Shown here: positions 1 to 8,832 of the stretch, one piece after another
Position numbering within the stretch: the first letter of the stretch is position 1
How the letters are laid out: every line of letters begins with the position of its first letter
Origin: Candidatus Peregrinibacteria bacterium CG10_big_fil_rev_8_21_14_0_10_55_24
GTDB taxonomy: Bacteria > Patescibacteriota > Gracilibacteria > Peribacterales > Peribacteraceae
Direction: 5' to 3'
DNA length: 64,000 nucleotides
Assembly (NCBI GenBank): GCA_002772745.1
Contig: PFDV01000003.1
Span: 124,001-188,000 of the forward strand
Position numbers and translations under genes: made by a program
Notes under the pieces: model-generated
The model's input: only the letters and a program-made list of their open reading frames with translations
What the model was told of the DNA's origin: nothing
The model's database searches: none

Positions 1-204
1 GTAGAGAGAGATCAGCTAGAGCGAGCACAAGAGGTCGTCCAAAGAACATTGGAACAGATTGCTGAGCAGTTTGGCGGGCGATTCGCTGGCGTAACCAACC
101 GCATTGAAGAGTACGGAGAACCCGCAGAGGAGATTACGGAAGATGAGCCTCCATCTTCCGATAGGGATAAGGATGTAGCTGCGAGTGGAGTGCCGCACAG
201 ATGA
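1..204 (+). CDS. C-terminal tail of a coiled-coil protein (partial)
   Basis: Frame 1 is open from the first base to a TGA at 202-204, giving 67 residues of a protein whose start lies outside the window. The first 40 residues are rich in Glu, Gln and Arg with heptad-like spacing (LERAQEVV, TLEQIAEQF), consistent with a helix or coiled coil. An acidic, Pro/Ser-rich tail follows. No domain is recognisable and no function is proposed. Confidence 0.55.
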   Translation, partial: VERDQLERAQEVVQRTLEQIAEQFGGRFAGVTNRIEEYGEPAEEITEDEPPSSDRDKDVAASGVPHR

Positions 205-267
205 TTCTTGCTGCGCGATACGACTATAGAGCGCGGAACCTACACTGCTGTCGCTAATGTTTGCCTG

Positions 268-867
268 CTATGTTCCTGCCCCCAGTACTCGCACGACTAC
301 CTCGCGGTAATAACCCTCCACTGCATCGAGAATCCGATGGACACTCACGCGTTCTTCGTACGGAAGATCATCTCTATTGAGCTTGGCAGACTCCTCTTCG
401 CGTCGGGCAGCGTACATGTGGAGTAAGAGGAGCTTCGCACTGTCTCTGGGAAGATCTCCTAAGAAGTTTTCGTTATCGTGTGGCCGTACAGATGCACAGG
501 TTTTCCGTGCGGCGGGAATGCTGTGTGCATGGAGAAACTTGCGTCGTATTTTTTCCATCACAGAGAGTGGCCGGCGAACGTAGCCCTCAACATTAGCCCA
601 GACATTGCCGCGTCGAATGTCGGCTTCTGCTATCCCCAGCGACAGGCTGATGTGATTCCCGCGCGCGTGGCGCAGCAGCAAGCTCTGGTGCAAGTCTGCG
701 CTGTAGTCGAAGCACCCCTGCATGGCGGCCTTCCTCACTTGTTGGGCGAAGAGCTCGCGTGCCTCTGTAAATGCACCAGAAGCTTCGATGTGCGCCGTTG
801 GCGGAAAGGCCTCAGACAGAGAAAAGGATGGTATGCCCGGGGGGCTACGTGTACAATAACCCGACAA
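268..867 (-). CDS. hypothetical protein, divergent from uvrB
   Basis: Open frame of up to 199 codons reading away from uvrB. The outermost start is a TTG at 867, only 15 nt from the uvrB ATG. There is no ATG before residue 49, so the true start is uncertain (the GTG near residue 44 and ATG at 49 are alternatives). The product is soluble, rich in Arg, Glu and Ala, with several His, and has no signal peptide or membrane segment. The last third (LPYEERVSVHRILDAVEGYY) looks helical. I do not recognise the family. The overlapping plus-strand frames are shadows. Confidence 0.5.
   Translation of the reverse strand: MSGYCTRSPPGIPSFSLSEAFPPTAHIEASGAFTEARELFAQQVRKAAMQGCFDYSADLHQSLLLRHARGNHISLSLGIAEADIRRGNVWANVEGYVRRPLSVMEKIRRKFLHAHSIPAARKTCASVRPHDNENFLGDLPRDSAKLLLLHMYAARREEESAKLNRDDLPYEERVSVHRILDAVEGYYREVVVRVLGAGT
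852..857 (+). promoter_or_regulatory. probable -10 box of uvrB
   Basis: TACAAT lies 24 nt before the uvrB ATG in the short divergent gap. No convincing -35 hexamer is visible, and no LexA-like palindrome was noticed. Confidence 0.35.
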
Positions 868-881
868 TCTTTTTCCCAGCT

Positions 882-2861
882 ATGCCCCAATCGCATCCAT
901 TCCGGCTCGTCTCCGACTTTCAGCCAACGGGCGACCAGCCCAAGGCGATTGCAGAGCTTCTCGATGGTATCAATAAGGATGAGCGGCATCAGATTCTCCT
1001 GGGTGCCACGGGCACGGGGAAGACTTTTACCATGGCCAACATCGTCGCAGAACTCAACCGTCCTACGCTGGTGCTGGCGCACAACAAGACCCTCACAGCG
1101 CAGCTTGCGAGTGAGTTCCAATCCTTCTTCCCCGATAACGCAGTCAGCTACTTCGTGTCGTACTACGACTACTACCAGCCGGAGGCGTACCTGCCCGCGA
1201 CGGATACGTACATCGAAAAAGATGCGAGTATCAATGAGGAGATCGAGAAGTTCCGCCATGCGGCGACCTACAACCTGCTCACGCGGCGCGATGTCCTCAT
1301 CGTCGCTTCGGTCTCGTGCATCTATGGGTTGGGGAGTGTCTCCGACTACGAAGCGCTGGCTGTGACCATCAAGCGCGGCGAAGCACTGCAGCGCGACAGG
1401 CTCTTGAGGCGCCTCACGGATATCCAGTACAAGCGCAGTGGCATCGAGTTCAAGCAGGGGATGGTCCATGTCTTAGGCGACACCGTGGAGATCTTCCCGC
1501 CTGCCGGCGACACGGTGATCCGCATTGAGATGCCGTTTGACGAAGTGGAGACGATCCAGGAGGTGGACAGCTTCACAGGAGAGCTCATCCATGATTTGCA
1601 GGAAGCCACCATCTTCCCCGCCGTACACACAGTGACGACCAAGGAGAAGATCGACCGAGCGGTCACGGGCATCCTTGCCGATCTCGATATCCGGGAAAAA
1701 GAACTCCTTGTGGCGGGGGAAATCGCCAAGGCGGAGCGCATTCGCCAGCGCACCGAGTACGACATCGAAATGCTCAAAGAGACTGGGTACTGCACGGGCA
1801 TCGAGAACTACGTGCGTTACCTGGAGGGCAATGAGCCCGGCTCTCCTCCCTCCACGCTTCTCGACTACTTCCCCAAAGATTTCCTCCTCTTCGTTGATGA
1901 ATCGCACATGACCATCCCGCAGGTCGGTGGCATGCACGAGGGTAACCGCAGCCGAAAGCAAACGCTCATTGACTACGGTTTCCGTCTCCCGAGCTCGCAC
2001 GATAACCGACCGCTCATGTTCCGCGAATTCGAAAAGCGCGTAAGCCAGGCGGTGTATGTTTCGGCTACGCCCGGCAAGTACGAGTATGAACATACAGAGA
2101 AGAAACGCATCGTGGAGCAGATCATCCGTCCCACGGGGCTCCTAGATCCCGTGGTGGAGGTCAAATCCACCAAGAATCAGATTGATGACATCATGGAGGA
2201 GATCAGCGCTGCGATAGAACGCAAGGAGCGCGTACTCATCACCACCCTTACCAAGAAAATGTCGGAGAAGTTTACGCAGTACTTGCAGGATAACGATGTG
2301 AAGGTGCGCTACCTCCACAGCGACATCGAAACATTCGAACGCATCGAAATTCTGAGGCAACTGAGGACCGGTGAGATCGATGTTGTTGTGGGGATCAACC
2401 TGCTCAGAGAAGGGCTCGATCTTCCTGAAGTGAGTTTTATCGCTATCCTCGATGCGAATAAGCAGGGGTTCCTGCGTTCTCGCGATGCCCTCATCCAAAC
2501 CATCGGGCGCTGTGCGCGCAACGTCCACGGACATGTGACGCTCTACGCCGATACCATGACCGATGCCATGCGCGGAGCACTCGATGAAACCAATCGCCGC
2601 CGCTCCATCCAGGATGCGTATAACAAGAAGCACGGCATCACGCCCAAGTCGATCGAGAAGGCGATCCACGACATTACCGAGGAGCAGAGAGCTGCAGAAC
2701 TCAAGCGCCCGCGGCGCTCCCACGACAAGATCCCTGCAGACGAGAAGAAGCGGCTCCTGACAGAACTTGAGGAGCAGATGGAATTAGCTGCAGAGAACCT
2801 GGAATTCGAGAAAGCTGCCGATTTACGCGACGAAATCGAGCTTTTGCGACGAGGGAAGTAG
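882..2861 (+). CDS. uvrB: UvrB, excinuclease ABC subunit B
   Basis: DNA-damage-recognition helicase of nucleotide excision repair; it takes over the lesion from UvrA and recruits UvrC. The 659-residue product is typical for the family. It has Walker A GATGTGKT (about residues 41-48), the lesion-gripping beta-hairpin region with YYDYYQPEAY (about 94-103), a DESH Walker B (about 337-340), the helicase motif IGRCARN, and a C-terminal UVR motif (LEEQMELAAENLEFEKAADL) that contacts UvrC. ATG at 882 gives the usual N-terminus (PFRLVSDFQPTGDQP). A longer in-frame extension to 771 has no family support. uvrA and uvrC are not in the window. Confidence 0.97.
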   Translation: MPQSHPFRLVSDFQPTGDQPKAIAELLDGINKDERHQILLGATGTGKTFTMANIVAELNRPTLVLAHNKTLTAQLASEFQSFFPDNAVSYFVSYYDYYQPEAYLPATDTYIEKDASINEEIEKFRHAATYNLLTRRDVLIVASVSCIYGLGSVSDYEALAVTIKRGEALQRDRLLRRLTDIQYKRSGIEFKQGMVHVLGDTVEIFPPAGDTVIRIEMPFDEVETIQEVDSFTGELIHDLQEATIFPAVHTVTTKEKIDRAVTGILADLDIREKELLVAGEIAKAERIRQRTEYDIEMLKETGYCTGIENYVRYLEGNEPGSPPSTLLDYFPKDFLLFVDESHMTIPQVGGMHEGNRSRKQTLIDYGFRLPSSHDNRPLMFREFEKRVSQAVYVSATPGKYEYEHTEKKRIVEQIIRPTGLLDPVVEVKSTKNQIDDIMEEISAAIERKERVLITTLTKKMSEKFTQYLQDNDVKVRYLHSDIETFERIEILRQLRTGEIDVVVGINLLREGLDLPEVSFIAILDANKQGFLRSRDALIQTIGRCARNVHGHVTLYADTMTDAMRGALDETNRRRSIQDAYNKKHGITPKSIEKAIHDITEEQRAAELKRPRRSHDKIPADEKKRLLTELEEQMELAAENLEFEKAADLRDEIELLRRGK

Positions 2862-2957
2862 AATCCGGCAACGGCACGCTCCTTACGAAGGTGTTCACCA
2901 TACTGCCAATGTCTCGGTTGGAGGACGGCATTAGAATTGTGCCTGATCTCCTGTACC

Positions 2958-4469
2958 ATGCCCTCCACAGTGAGCAGGCAACGACACTACCGGCGCAGCG
3001 TTGGCATACTCCTCTTCGTAACGCTCCTCTCTGTTGCGCTGCACCAAGCTCTTGCCGCTACCTACATCTCACCATGGACAGAAGCAGGAGATGCAGGAGA
3101 CCTTGTGAGTGGGTGGAGCATCTCGGGCGCGACGTCGGAGAATACTGATGAGGGGGTACTGTATTGGGAATACACGGGGACAAGTACGCCGACAGGGGCG
3201 TATGGAGCGCCGTGGACAGAAACGGGAGATGATGGGAATCTGGTTTCAAACCTTGTTATCAATGGGGCTGATGATACAAACACAAATTCCGGTCAACTAT
3301 ACTGGACTCTTAATAGAGATACAGAATACACGGAGGTACTTTTTAGATTATGGACAACTGGAGTCCATACGCTTCACACGGATGTTGCTACAACCGGATG
3401 GGTTTCGGCTGGCGCAGGAAAGACCATATCAGAAGCTGAAAGTTCCGGGCTTTCTGGAAGCGTTGATTTAATATGGCCACCTTCCGTTCAGGACACCGAC
3501 GCAGGAAATACGATTACGGGCACGGCTTCTTATGATACTTCCCTCACCCTCTCCCTCTACTCCGACTCCGCCAAAACCCAGCTCGTCGCACAAGGCACAG
3601 CCTCGGCCCTCGGTGAAATCACCCTTACAGCCCAAAACGACTCTGGCCTCTCAGGCACCGTAACCGCTGATTCCCTAGGCACAGACACCGATGCCGGTAA
3701 CACCCTCACGGGGAACAGCGTTCCCACGCTCTCTTCCACTGTGCCCATCGACAATGCCACCGACGTCTCCGTCTCTCCCACCCTCACCCTCACCTTCTCA
3801 GAAACTGTCTCCAAGACCGGTACGGGCTACCTCACCATCTACAAGACTTCCGACGACTCTGTCATTGAACAGATCAATACGGCGACGGGTTCTGTTACAG
3901 GCTCGGGGACGGACACCATCACCGTCACTCCCACGGTAACCCTCTCTGCTTCCACGCAGTACTACATCCTCATCGATGCCATGGCCTTCTACGATGAAGA
4001 AGACATCAGCTACGCCGGCATCACTGACTCCACTGTCTGGAGCTTCACCACAGCCGCAGCGTCCTCCTCCTCTACAGGAGGAGGCTCCTCCACCTACCGC
4101 CAACTGCGCGCAGAGCGCATGCGCGCCAACTGGGCGAAGAGCAACGCCACCCGCCACCCCTCTGCTCCTCTCAACCCGACTCCCAACCCTACCCCCGCTT
4201 CCACCCCCCACAACCACTCCACTGGGTCCGGCTCCACAATGACAGGAGCACTCCTGCCCTCGCTCCTCATCGAGACAGGACAGGAGGAAGAATCTCCAGC
4301 ACCCTCAGTACCTCCCTCGCCACCCCTCTCTCCTTTCCACCAGCGCCTCCTCACCCGCCTCTCCGAACGCATCAACCAGAGACTTCAAACCCACCCTCAT
4401 CTCACCCCCTTCTTCGAGCGGCTCGTTGAGCGTTTGTTGCAGAGGATGGAGAAAAACACAGCTTCGTAA
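2958..4469 (+). CDS. secreted protein with an SbsA-type Ig-like domain
   Basis: 503-residue exported protein. The start at 2958 puts a clear signal peptide first (basic RQRHYRRS, then a hydrophobic stretch ending ALAA near residue 34). Residues about 35-120 hold two related units beginning with SPWTEAGD and APWTETGD. A Ser/Thr/Asp-rich beta region follows. Near 260-375 lies a Big_5/SbsA Ig-like domain (PIDNATDVSVSPTLTLTFSE through STVWSFTTA), the type found in S-layer and surface proteins. The last 120 residues are a Pro/Ser/Thr linker and a basic helical tail (RLLTRLSERINQRL). Likely a cell-surface protein; partner unknown. Confidence 0.75.
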   Translation: MPSTVSRQRHYRRSVGILLFVTLLSVALHQALAATYISPWTEAGDAGDLVSGWSISGATSENTDEGVLYWEYTGTSTPTGAYGAPWTETGDDGNLVSNLVINGADDTNTNSGQLYWTLNRDTEYTEVLFRLWTTGVHTLHTDVATTGWVSAGAGKTISEAESSGLSGSVDLIWPPSVQDTDAGNTITGTASYDTSLTLSLYSDSAKTQLVAQGTASALGEITLTAQNDSGLSGTVTADSLGTDTDAGNTLTGNSVPTLSSTVPIDNATDVSVSPTLTLTFSETVSKTGTGYLTIYKTSDDSVIEQINTATGSVTGSGTDTITVTPTVTLSASTQYYILIDAMAFYDEEDISYAGITDSTVWSFTTAAASSSSTGGGSSTYRQLRAERMRANWAKSNATRHPSAPLNPTPNPTPASTPHNHSTGSGSTMTGALLPSLLIETGQEEESPAPSVPPSPPLSPFHQRLLTRLSERINQRLQTHPHLTPFFERLVERLLQRMEKNTAS

Positions 4470-4485
4470 AAGGGGTGTAGAGCGC

Positions 4486-4520
4486 TTGACTATATCTAAA
4501 ACATATGGGAACATATATCA
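4486..4520 (+). promoter_or_regulatory. probable promoter of the small secreted protein gene
   Basis: TTGACT at 4486-4491 is followed by a very AT-rich stretch with overlapping CATAT/TATAT boxes directly before the ATG at 4523. The exact -10 cannot be fixed. A short or absent leader is expected. Confidence 0.4.
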
Positions 4521-4522
4521 CT

Positions 4523-4957
4523 ATGGCTCGTCTCCCCCTCTCCCTCCTCACCGCAGGACTCCTCTTCGCTTCCGCGACCCCTGCGCTCGCCGCGAACGTG
4601 TTTCCGTACATCCCCGTTGAAGACAGTGTGAACTTCGGCGTGCACCCGTGGGTGGCACGTGAACGCCTTTACGATGACAGCGTAAGTCCCTATGTCCGTA
4701 CCGAGTGGTACTACCTGACGCACCCCGATCGCAGTGTGACCCACGCGCTCCATCCGGTCTTCCGAACGAACTACTACGCACCGCCCGTGGATCCAAACTA
4801 TGCGCGATTCATCGGACGGTACCGTACCGAGGACCGCTACACCTCCTGGAATGCCTACGTTCCACAGCCCGCCGATTCGCCGTGCGACAACTTTAGCTAC
4901 GAGCGTCCCAACTACCGCGTACCTCCGTACGCCTATACGTGCGAAGGCCGGAACTAG
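4523..4957 (+). CDS. small secreted Tyr/Pro-rich protein
   Basis: 144 residues if started at the ATG at 4523, which begins a textbook signal peptide (MARLPLSLLTAGLLFASA, cleavage after ALA). An in-frame ATG at 4505 adds six residues. The mature part is rich in Tyr, Pro, Arg and Asp and contains YVRTEWYYLTHPD, FRTNYYAP and RYRTEDRYTSW, which may be degenerate repeats of one motif. It has two Cys near the C-terminus (about positions 119 and 141). No known domain; probably exported to the surface. Confidence 0.6.
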   Translation: MARLPLSLLTAGLLFASATPALAANVFPYIPVEDSVNFGVHPWVARERLYDDSVSPYVRTEWYYLTHPDRSVTHALHPVFRTNYYAPPVDPNYARFIGRYRTEDRYTSWNAYVPQPADSPCDNFSYERPNYRVPPYAYTCEGRN

Positions 4958-4967
4958 GGGTGAGTGT

Positions 4968-5034
4968 GAGTATCAAGTATGGAGTATTAAGTATGGAGGG
5001 TTATTGTTCCCCATATACTTGATACAAGATACTC
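4968..5034. repeat. inverted repeat between convergent genes
   Basis: The left arm holds two degenerate copies of a GTAT(C/T)AAGTATGG unit. The right arm (about 5009-5034) is its complement, with CCATATACTTGATAC. The pair folds into a long hairpin in the gap between the secreted-protein gene and galU, so it probably acts as a bidirectional terminator. Confidence 0.6.
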
Positions 5035-5044
5035 AATACTGACG

Positions 5045-5980
5045 TTACTGACGTTCATGCCATGCCTGCACCGCTTTGGCATACCCCTGCGGTGTTCCCG
5101 TATCCAGACGCGTACCCTCGCACTCCAGTCCGTGGATGGGAGTGGTGGGCAGTGCGCGGATGAGAGCGTCAATAATGCGGATTTCAGTCCCGGTTGTCCA
5201 CAACTGATTATCCTGGATAGGTTCCGTTTTTCCCTCAAAAAACTTTTCAGTAGTCCAGTCAGGATTAACAGTGAGAACGTTCATTTTTTGGCGAAGAACT
5301 CCGCTGTCTTGGTTAAGCTCGACGAGCTGGTCAAAAATCTTACGGGGAAGAATATAGCGACCAACGATGCCCAGCGTGGAGGGAGCCTCCTCCGGGGACG
5401 GTTTCTCCATCAGACTCTTCAGTTTTTTCAGACGAGGATTCTTAGGGTGTTCACTCTCCACTTCCACGATGCCGTAGCGCTCGACATCTTCCTTTGGGAC
5501 GTTCTCCAGGGCGATCACGGCGCCGTTCTCGGCGTATTCGTATGCCTGTAAAAGCTGTGTCAGCCCAGGGTCTTTGCCCAAGAAGAGGTCATCGCCGAAG
5601 AGCACCGCAATGGGGGCATTCCCCACCCAGGAAGCGGCTTGGAGAATTGCGTGTCCATCGCCGAGCTGTTCATCCTGGTACACAGTGGTGAAGCGTACAG
5701 AGTCGTAGCGCTTGAGCTCCTCCAAGTGGTGCAGCTTCCCGCGTCGGTCAAGTTCCGCTGCGAGCTTCGTATCATGGGCAAAGTACTGGGGGATCGCCTC
5801 TTTCCCCCGGCTGATCACGAAGCAGATATCGGAAATGCCAGCATCCAGGCATTCATCGACAAGGTGTGCGATGATCGGACGATTCCCGATAGGCAGGAGC
5901 TCCTTGGGGACGACCTTCGTCCACGGAAGGAAACGGGTGCCAAGTCCTGCAACGGGGAGAATGGCTTTGGTAATCTTCAT
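5045..5980 (-). CDS. galU: UTP-glucose-1-phosphate uridylyltransferase
   Basis: Makes UDP-glucose from UTP and glucose-1-phosphate, a precursor for surface glycans. The 311-residue product starts at the ATG at 5980 (MKITKAILPVAGLGTRFLPW), with the nucleotidyltransferase G-x-G-T-R-x-P loop at about 11-18 and the activating Lys in TKVVPKELLP. Further motifs are QDEQLGDGHAIL, FGDDLFLG (metal-binding Asp pair) and the C-terminal TRLDTGTPQGYAKA typical of GalU. A longer N-terminus to 6073 lacks family support. It is convergent with the gene to its left, so transcribed alone. Confidence 0.93.
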   Translation of the reverse strand: MKITKAILPVAGLGTRFLPWTKVVPKELLPIGNRPIIAHLVDECLDAGISDICFVISRGKEAIPQYFAHDTKLAAELDRRGKLHHLEELKRYDSVRFTTVYQDEQLGDGHAILQAASWVGNAPIAVLFGDDLFLGKDPGLTQLLQAYEYAENGAVIALENVPKEDVERYGIVEVESEHPKNPRLKKLKSLMEKPSPEEAPSTLGIVGRYILPRKIFDQLVELNQDSGVLRQKMNVLTVNPDWTTEKFFEGKTEPIQDNQLWTTGTEIRIIDALIRALPTTPIHGLECEGTRLDTGTPQGYAKAVQAWHERQ

Positions 5981-6059
5981 GCGCCTGTGCAGTGTAGGGC
6001 GGTGGCGGGGGGAGAGGAAAGAGAACCAGGAAGAAATCGTTTGGGAGGTTTGGGTACAT

Positions 6060-6095
6060 ACCTGACCTTCCAAACCTTATAAACCTGCCAAACGC
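6060..6095. repeat. short-motif repeats in the galU upstream region
   Basis: The stretch from about 6040 to 6095 contains GGGAGGTTTGGGTA followed by CCAAACCTTATAAACCTG, partly complementary runs of the same degenerate AAACCT/AGGTTT motif. A related set lies at 36284-36350. Confidence 0.35.
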
Positions 6096-6108
6096 CACGG
6101 TCTACACA

Positions 6109-6137
6109 TTGACCTTCCACCCAATTTCCTCTACAAT
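6109..6137 (+). promoter_or_regulatory. sigma70-type promoter
   Basis: TTGACC (6109-6114), 17-nt spacer, TACAAT (6132-6137). It drives the 93-residue hypothetical gene starting at 6165. Confidence 0.65.
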
Positions 6138-6164
6138 GGGGAGAAATTTTCCTCACAAACACCC

Positions 6165-6446
6165 ATGGGTATTCAGACAGAACTCGACAAAGTCCACGCG
6201 CTCTACGTGATGCAGATGGATCTCTGGAAGATCCTCGATGGGCGAGTGCGCAGCGATGCGCAATTCCAAGAGGCGCGTAAGCAGCTCAAGGAATTCTCCA
6301 AACTTCTCAGGGAGGTCGACTGGCGCTACATGGGTGGCGAGGATGTATACCAAACTTTGGAACAAATGGGCTTGGAAGCAGATCGAAAATTGCGAGCCAA
6401 GATGGAGAAGCAACGTACGCCCGTGAAGAAGCGAAGAGGCCGATGA
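6165..6446 (+). CDS. small conserved-looking helical protein (93 aa)
   Basis: The 93-residue protein starts at the ATG at 6165 downstream of a good promoter. It is almost entirely predicted helix (MGIQTELDKVHALYVMQMDL, FQEARKQLKEFSKLLREVDW) and ends in a basic tail (KKRRGR). There are no Cys and no membrane segment. The basic C-terminus could bind nucleic acid, but this is only inference. The family is not recognised. Confidence 0.6.
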   Translation: MGIQTELDKVHALYVMQMDLWKILDGRVRSDAQFQEARKQLKEFSKLLREVDWRYMGGEDVYQTLEQMGLEADRKLRAKMEKQRTPVKKRRGR

Positions 6447-6447
6447 A

Positions 6448-6530
6448 CAATGAATATTGAACGACGAATAATGAATGATGGGCATCGTCCATTTTTCATT
6501 CTTCACTATTCACCATTCACCATTCATACG
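6448..6530. repeat. inverted repeat of degenerate ATGAATGA-type motifs
   Basis: The left side contains ATGAATATTGAACG and AATAATGAATGATGG; the right side contains CATTCTTCACTATTCACC and CCATTCACCATTCAT. It separates the convergent 93-aa gene and hsp20 and can fold as a terminator hairpin. Confidence 0.55.
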
Positions 6531-7037
6531 TCATCCTTCATTGATGCGTACTATTTTCACCTTCTCTTCTTTGGGAATGAGAATTTTAAGAATACTGTCT
6601 TTACTGAAGGTCGCCTTCACGCGCTTGGGGTCAATGGAGCACGGCAACGTAACGGAACGACTGAACTCTCCCCAATAGCATTCCTTCACGTAGTACTGAT
6701 GATCGGGAATCTCGTCGCTTAAGGCACGCGTTCCGCGGATGGTAAGCACCTTGTCATCCACTTCGATATCGAGGTCAGAGAGTTTCACGCCTGCGATGGG
6801 AGCACGGATAATGTAGTAATTATCCTGTTCGAAGATATCGACGGCGATTTGTCCTCGCTGCGGGTGCGGCGCTGGGGATTCATGTTCTTGCACGTGTACG
6901 GTGGATGAGGCCGGCACGACACCCTGCAGGCTGTGCTCCTGGTCGAATGCTCCGAAGATGCCGTGGAACGGAGAGGGATTCATTTCCAGCAATCGTACAC
7001 GATCTGTTGCGTTCAATGCAAAATTCATCGCTTGCAT
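6531..7037 (-). CDS. Hsp20/alpha-crystallin small heat-shock protein
   Basis: ATP-independent holdase chaperone. Residues about 65-168 form the alpha-crystallin domain (QIAVDIFEQDNYYIIRAPIAG, LDIEVDDKVLTIRGTR, the family-typical phrase CYWGEFSRSVTLP, and a C-terminal LKILIPK containing the conserved I-x-I/V-type motif). The start is uncertain. ATG 7037 (168 aa) is the longest version not overlapping dedA; ATGs at 7028 and 6983 are alternatives. An open frame continues upstream over dedA but reads as a shadow there. Divergent from dedA. No CIRCE element is seen here. Confidence 0.85.
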   Translation of the reverse strand: MQAMNFALNATDRVRLLEMNPSPFHGIFGAFDQEHSLQGVVPASSTVHVQEHESPAPHPQRGQIAVDIFEQDNYYIIRAPIAGVKLSDLDIEVDDKVLTIRGTRALSDEIPDHQYYVKECYWGEFSRSVTLPCSIDPKRVKATFSKDSILKILIPKEEKVKIVRINEG

Positions 7038-7101
7038 GAGCGCGATTTGGAGTTGAGGTTTCGTAATACTCCAGAGCGGAACTCTGCATTCTCGGTTCCC
7101 A

Positions 7102-7725
7102 ATGGAGCACTCTTCCCCTACCATGCGTCGGATGTTCGAGATGCTCGTAACATGGCTCGTAGATACTGTCGGTGCCATCGGGTACCCCGGCATTGTTTTC
7201 CTTATGGCATTGGAGAGTTCGTTCTTCCCCTTCCCCAGCGAAGTCGTGATGATTCCCGCAGGGTATCTGGCGCAGCAGGGACAAATGAATCTTCTCCTGG
7301 TCATTGTCTTGGGCGTCATCGGATCACTCCTTGGCGCGTGGGTGAACTACGCCATCGCGGTGAGTGTGGGGCGCAAGGCGCTCCTCACGTGGGGCAAGTG
7401 GATTTTCCTGCCTCCGGAAAAATTCGCACGCGTCGAAGCGTACTTTCGGCGCCACGGGGAAATCGGCACCCTTATCGGCCGCTTAATTCCTGTTGTGCGA
7501 CAGTACATTTCCTTTCCTGCAGGTCTTGTGCGGATGAACCTTGCGCGTTTCTCTCTCTTCACCGCGCTCGGTGCCGGGATCTGGGTGACGATTCTTACGC
7601 TCATCGGTTACTTTGTCGGAGAGAACGAGGCGCTTGTGCACGCATGGAGTCAGCGAGTGCTCTTCTGGGTTCTCCTTGCGTGTGTTGCGCTCGTTGTCGC
7701 ATACGCGAAGTTGCGGAAGCGCTAA
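7102..7725 (+). CDS. DedA-family membrane protein
   Basis: Integral membrane protein of the DedA/VTT family; members are implicated in undecaprenyl-phosphate or phospholipid flipping. The 207-residue protein has four to five hydrophobic segments, the signature [20 protein letters not shown] (about residues 38-57), the [10 protein letters not shown] segment and the re-entrant motif [20 protein letters not shown]. ATGs at 7102, 7123, 7132 and 7141 are all in frame; the first is shown. Its neighbour uppP makes undecaprenyl phosphate, so a joint role in lipid-carrier recycling is plausible. Confidence 0.88.
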   Translation: MEHSSPTMRRMFEMLVTWLVDTVGAIGYPGIVFLMALESSFFPFPSEVVMIPAGYLAQQGQMNLLLVIVLGVIGSLLGAWVNYAIAVSVGRKALLTWGKWIFLPPEKFARVEAYFRRHGEIGTLIGRLIPVVRQYISFPAGLVRMNLARFSLFTALGAGIWVTILTLIGYFVGENEALVHAWSQRVLFWVLLACVALVVAYAKLRKR

Positions 7726-7737
7726 AATACGTATGGC

Positions 7738-8523
7738 ATGACGTTCTTCCATGCACTGCTCCTCGGCACGCTCCAGGGACTCACGGAGTTCCTGCCCGTA
7801 TCGAGTTCGGGTCATTTGGTGCTTGCAGAATCATTGCTTCGCATACCTCTCTCCGCGCACACCCTCCTGAGCTTTGACGTGCTGTTGCACGCTGCGACGA
7901 TGGTCGCGCTCCTCGCCTGTTATGCGCGCACGTGGTGGGGACTCCTCTCCAGTGTGTGGACCGGTGATCGTGGGCGTCGCAGAGTGCTTGCCGCTCTCCT
8001 TATTGCCACGCTTCCGGCTGCAGCAGCCGGCGTTTTTCTGGAAGATATCATCGCCGACGCGCTGCGTTCATCTGTGAGCGTAGGGCTATCCTTCCTCGCG
8101 ACGGCTCTCATTCTCATCATGGGAGAGCGCTGTGGCAAAAAGCAGTCTGTGGCTGCACTCCCCGGCTCAAAGGCATTTCTCGTTGGTTGTGCACAGGCCT
8201 GCGCGCTCGTTCCCGGTCTCTCGCGCTCGGGGCTCACCATCAGCATGGGGCGCTGCACCGGACTTTCGCGCAGCGAAGCGCTCGACTTCTCCTTTCTCCT
8301 TGCAGCACCGATCATCGCCGGAGCAGTCATACTCGCGCTCCCCGACATCGGTGCACAGGCCGATATGCTCACGTTCCCCGTGCTCGCTGCGGGGTTCTGT
8401 GCATCACTCGTCTCCAGCATTATTGCGATCCTCTTTCTGCGTCGATGGGTACGTGCACATAGTTTTACATGGTTTGCTCTCTACCTTATTCCCGCAGGTA
8501 TAACTACAATTGCATTCCTGTGA
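7738..8523 (+). CDS. uppP: undecaprenyl-diphosphatase (UppP/BacA)
   Basis: Dephosphorylates undecaprenyl pyrophosphate to recycle the lipid carrier for peptidoglycan and surface glycans. The 261-residue polytopic protein has both family motifs: GLTEFLPVSSSGHL (about residues 14-27) and the P-G-x-S-R-S-G motif in LVPGLSRSGLTISMGR, followed by SFLLAAPIIAGA. It starts 12 nt after dedA. TAAAAT, overlapping the dedA stop codon, sits 9 nt before the ATG, so it may have its own leaderless transcript as well as read-through. Confidence 0.95.
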   Translation: MTFFHALLLGTLQGLTEFLPVSSSGHLVLAESLLRIPLSAHTLLSFDVLLHAATMVALLACYARTWWGLLSSVWTGDRGRRRVLAALLIATLPAAAAGVFLEDIIADALRSSVSVGLSFLATALILIMGERCGKKQSVAALPGSKAFLVGCAQACALVPGLSRSGLTISMGRCTGLSRSEALDFSFLLAAPIIAGAVILALPDIGAQADMLTFPVLAAGFCASLVSSIIAILFLRRWVRAHSFTWFALYLIPAGITTIAFL

Positions 8524-8607
8524 ATGCTTGCTAGGTTTTTATCTTGATCACGGCGCCGCGATCAGTAGAATGCCTCCACACTCTTCCCGTTTCCACTCCC
8601 AAAACCT

Positions 8608-8832
8608 ATGGCTACCGCTGTTCTCAAGAATGCCATCCGCCGCCTGCGTTTTGAACGTAATATGACGCAGGAGGAGCTGGCGTTGCGCACGGGGGTCAGC
8701 CGCCAGACCATCATGAGCATCGAACGGGGGCAAACAAATCCCTCAGTCCTACTCTCTCTCAAAATCACTGCCGCTCTCAATGCGCAGATTACCGAAGTAT
8801 TTTGGATGGAGGGGAGCTTGGTGCCGGTGTGA
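8608..8832 (+). CDS. small XRE-family HTH regulator
   Basis: The 74-residue protein consists of a single lambda-repressor-like helix-turn-helix (TQEELALRTGVSRQTIMSIE, about residues 20-39) and the C-terminal phrase LKITAALNAQITEVF. It is the YozG/compact XRE type with no sensor domain. Target unknown. The TAGAAT at about 8566 may be its -10 box, leaving a 36-nt leader. Confidence 0.85.
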   Translation: MATAVLKNAIRRLRFERNMTQEELALRTGVSRQTIMSIERGQTNPSVLLSLKITAALNAQITEVFWMEGSLVPV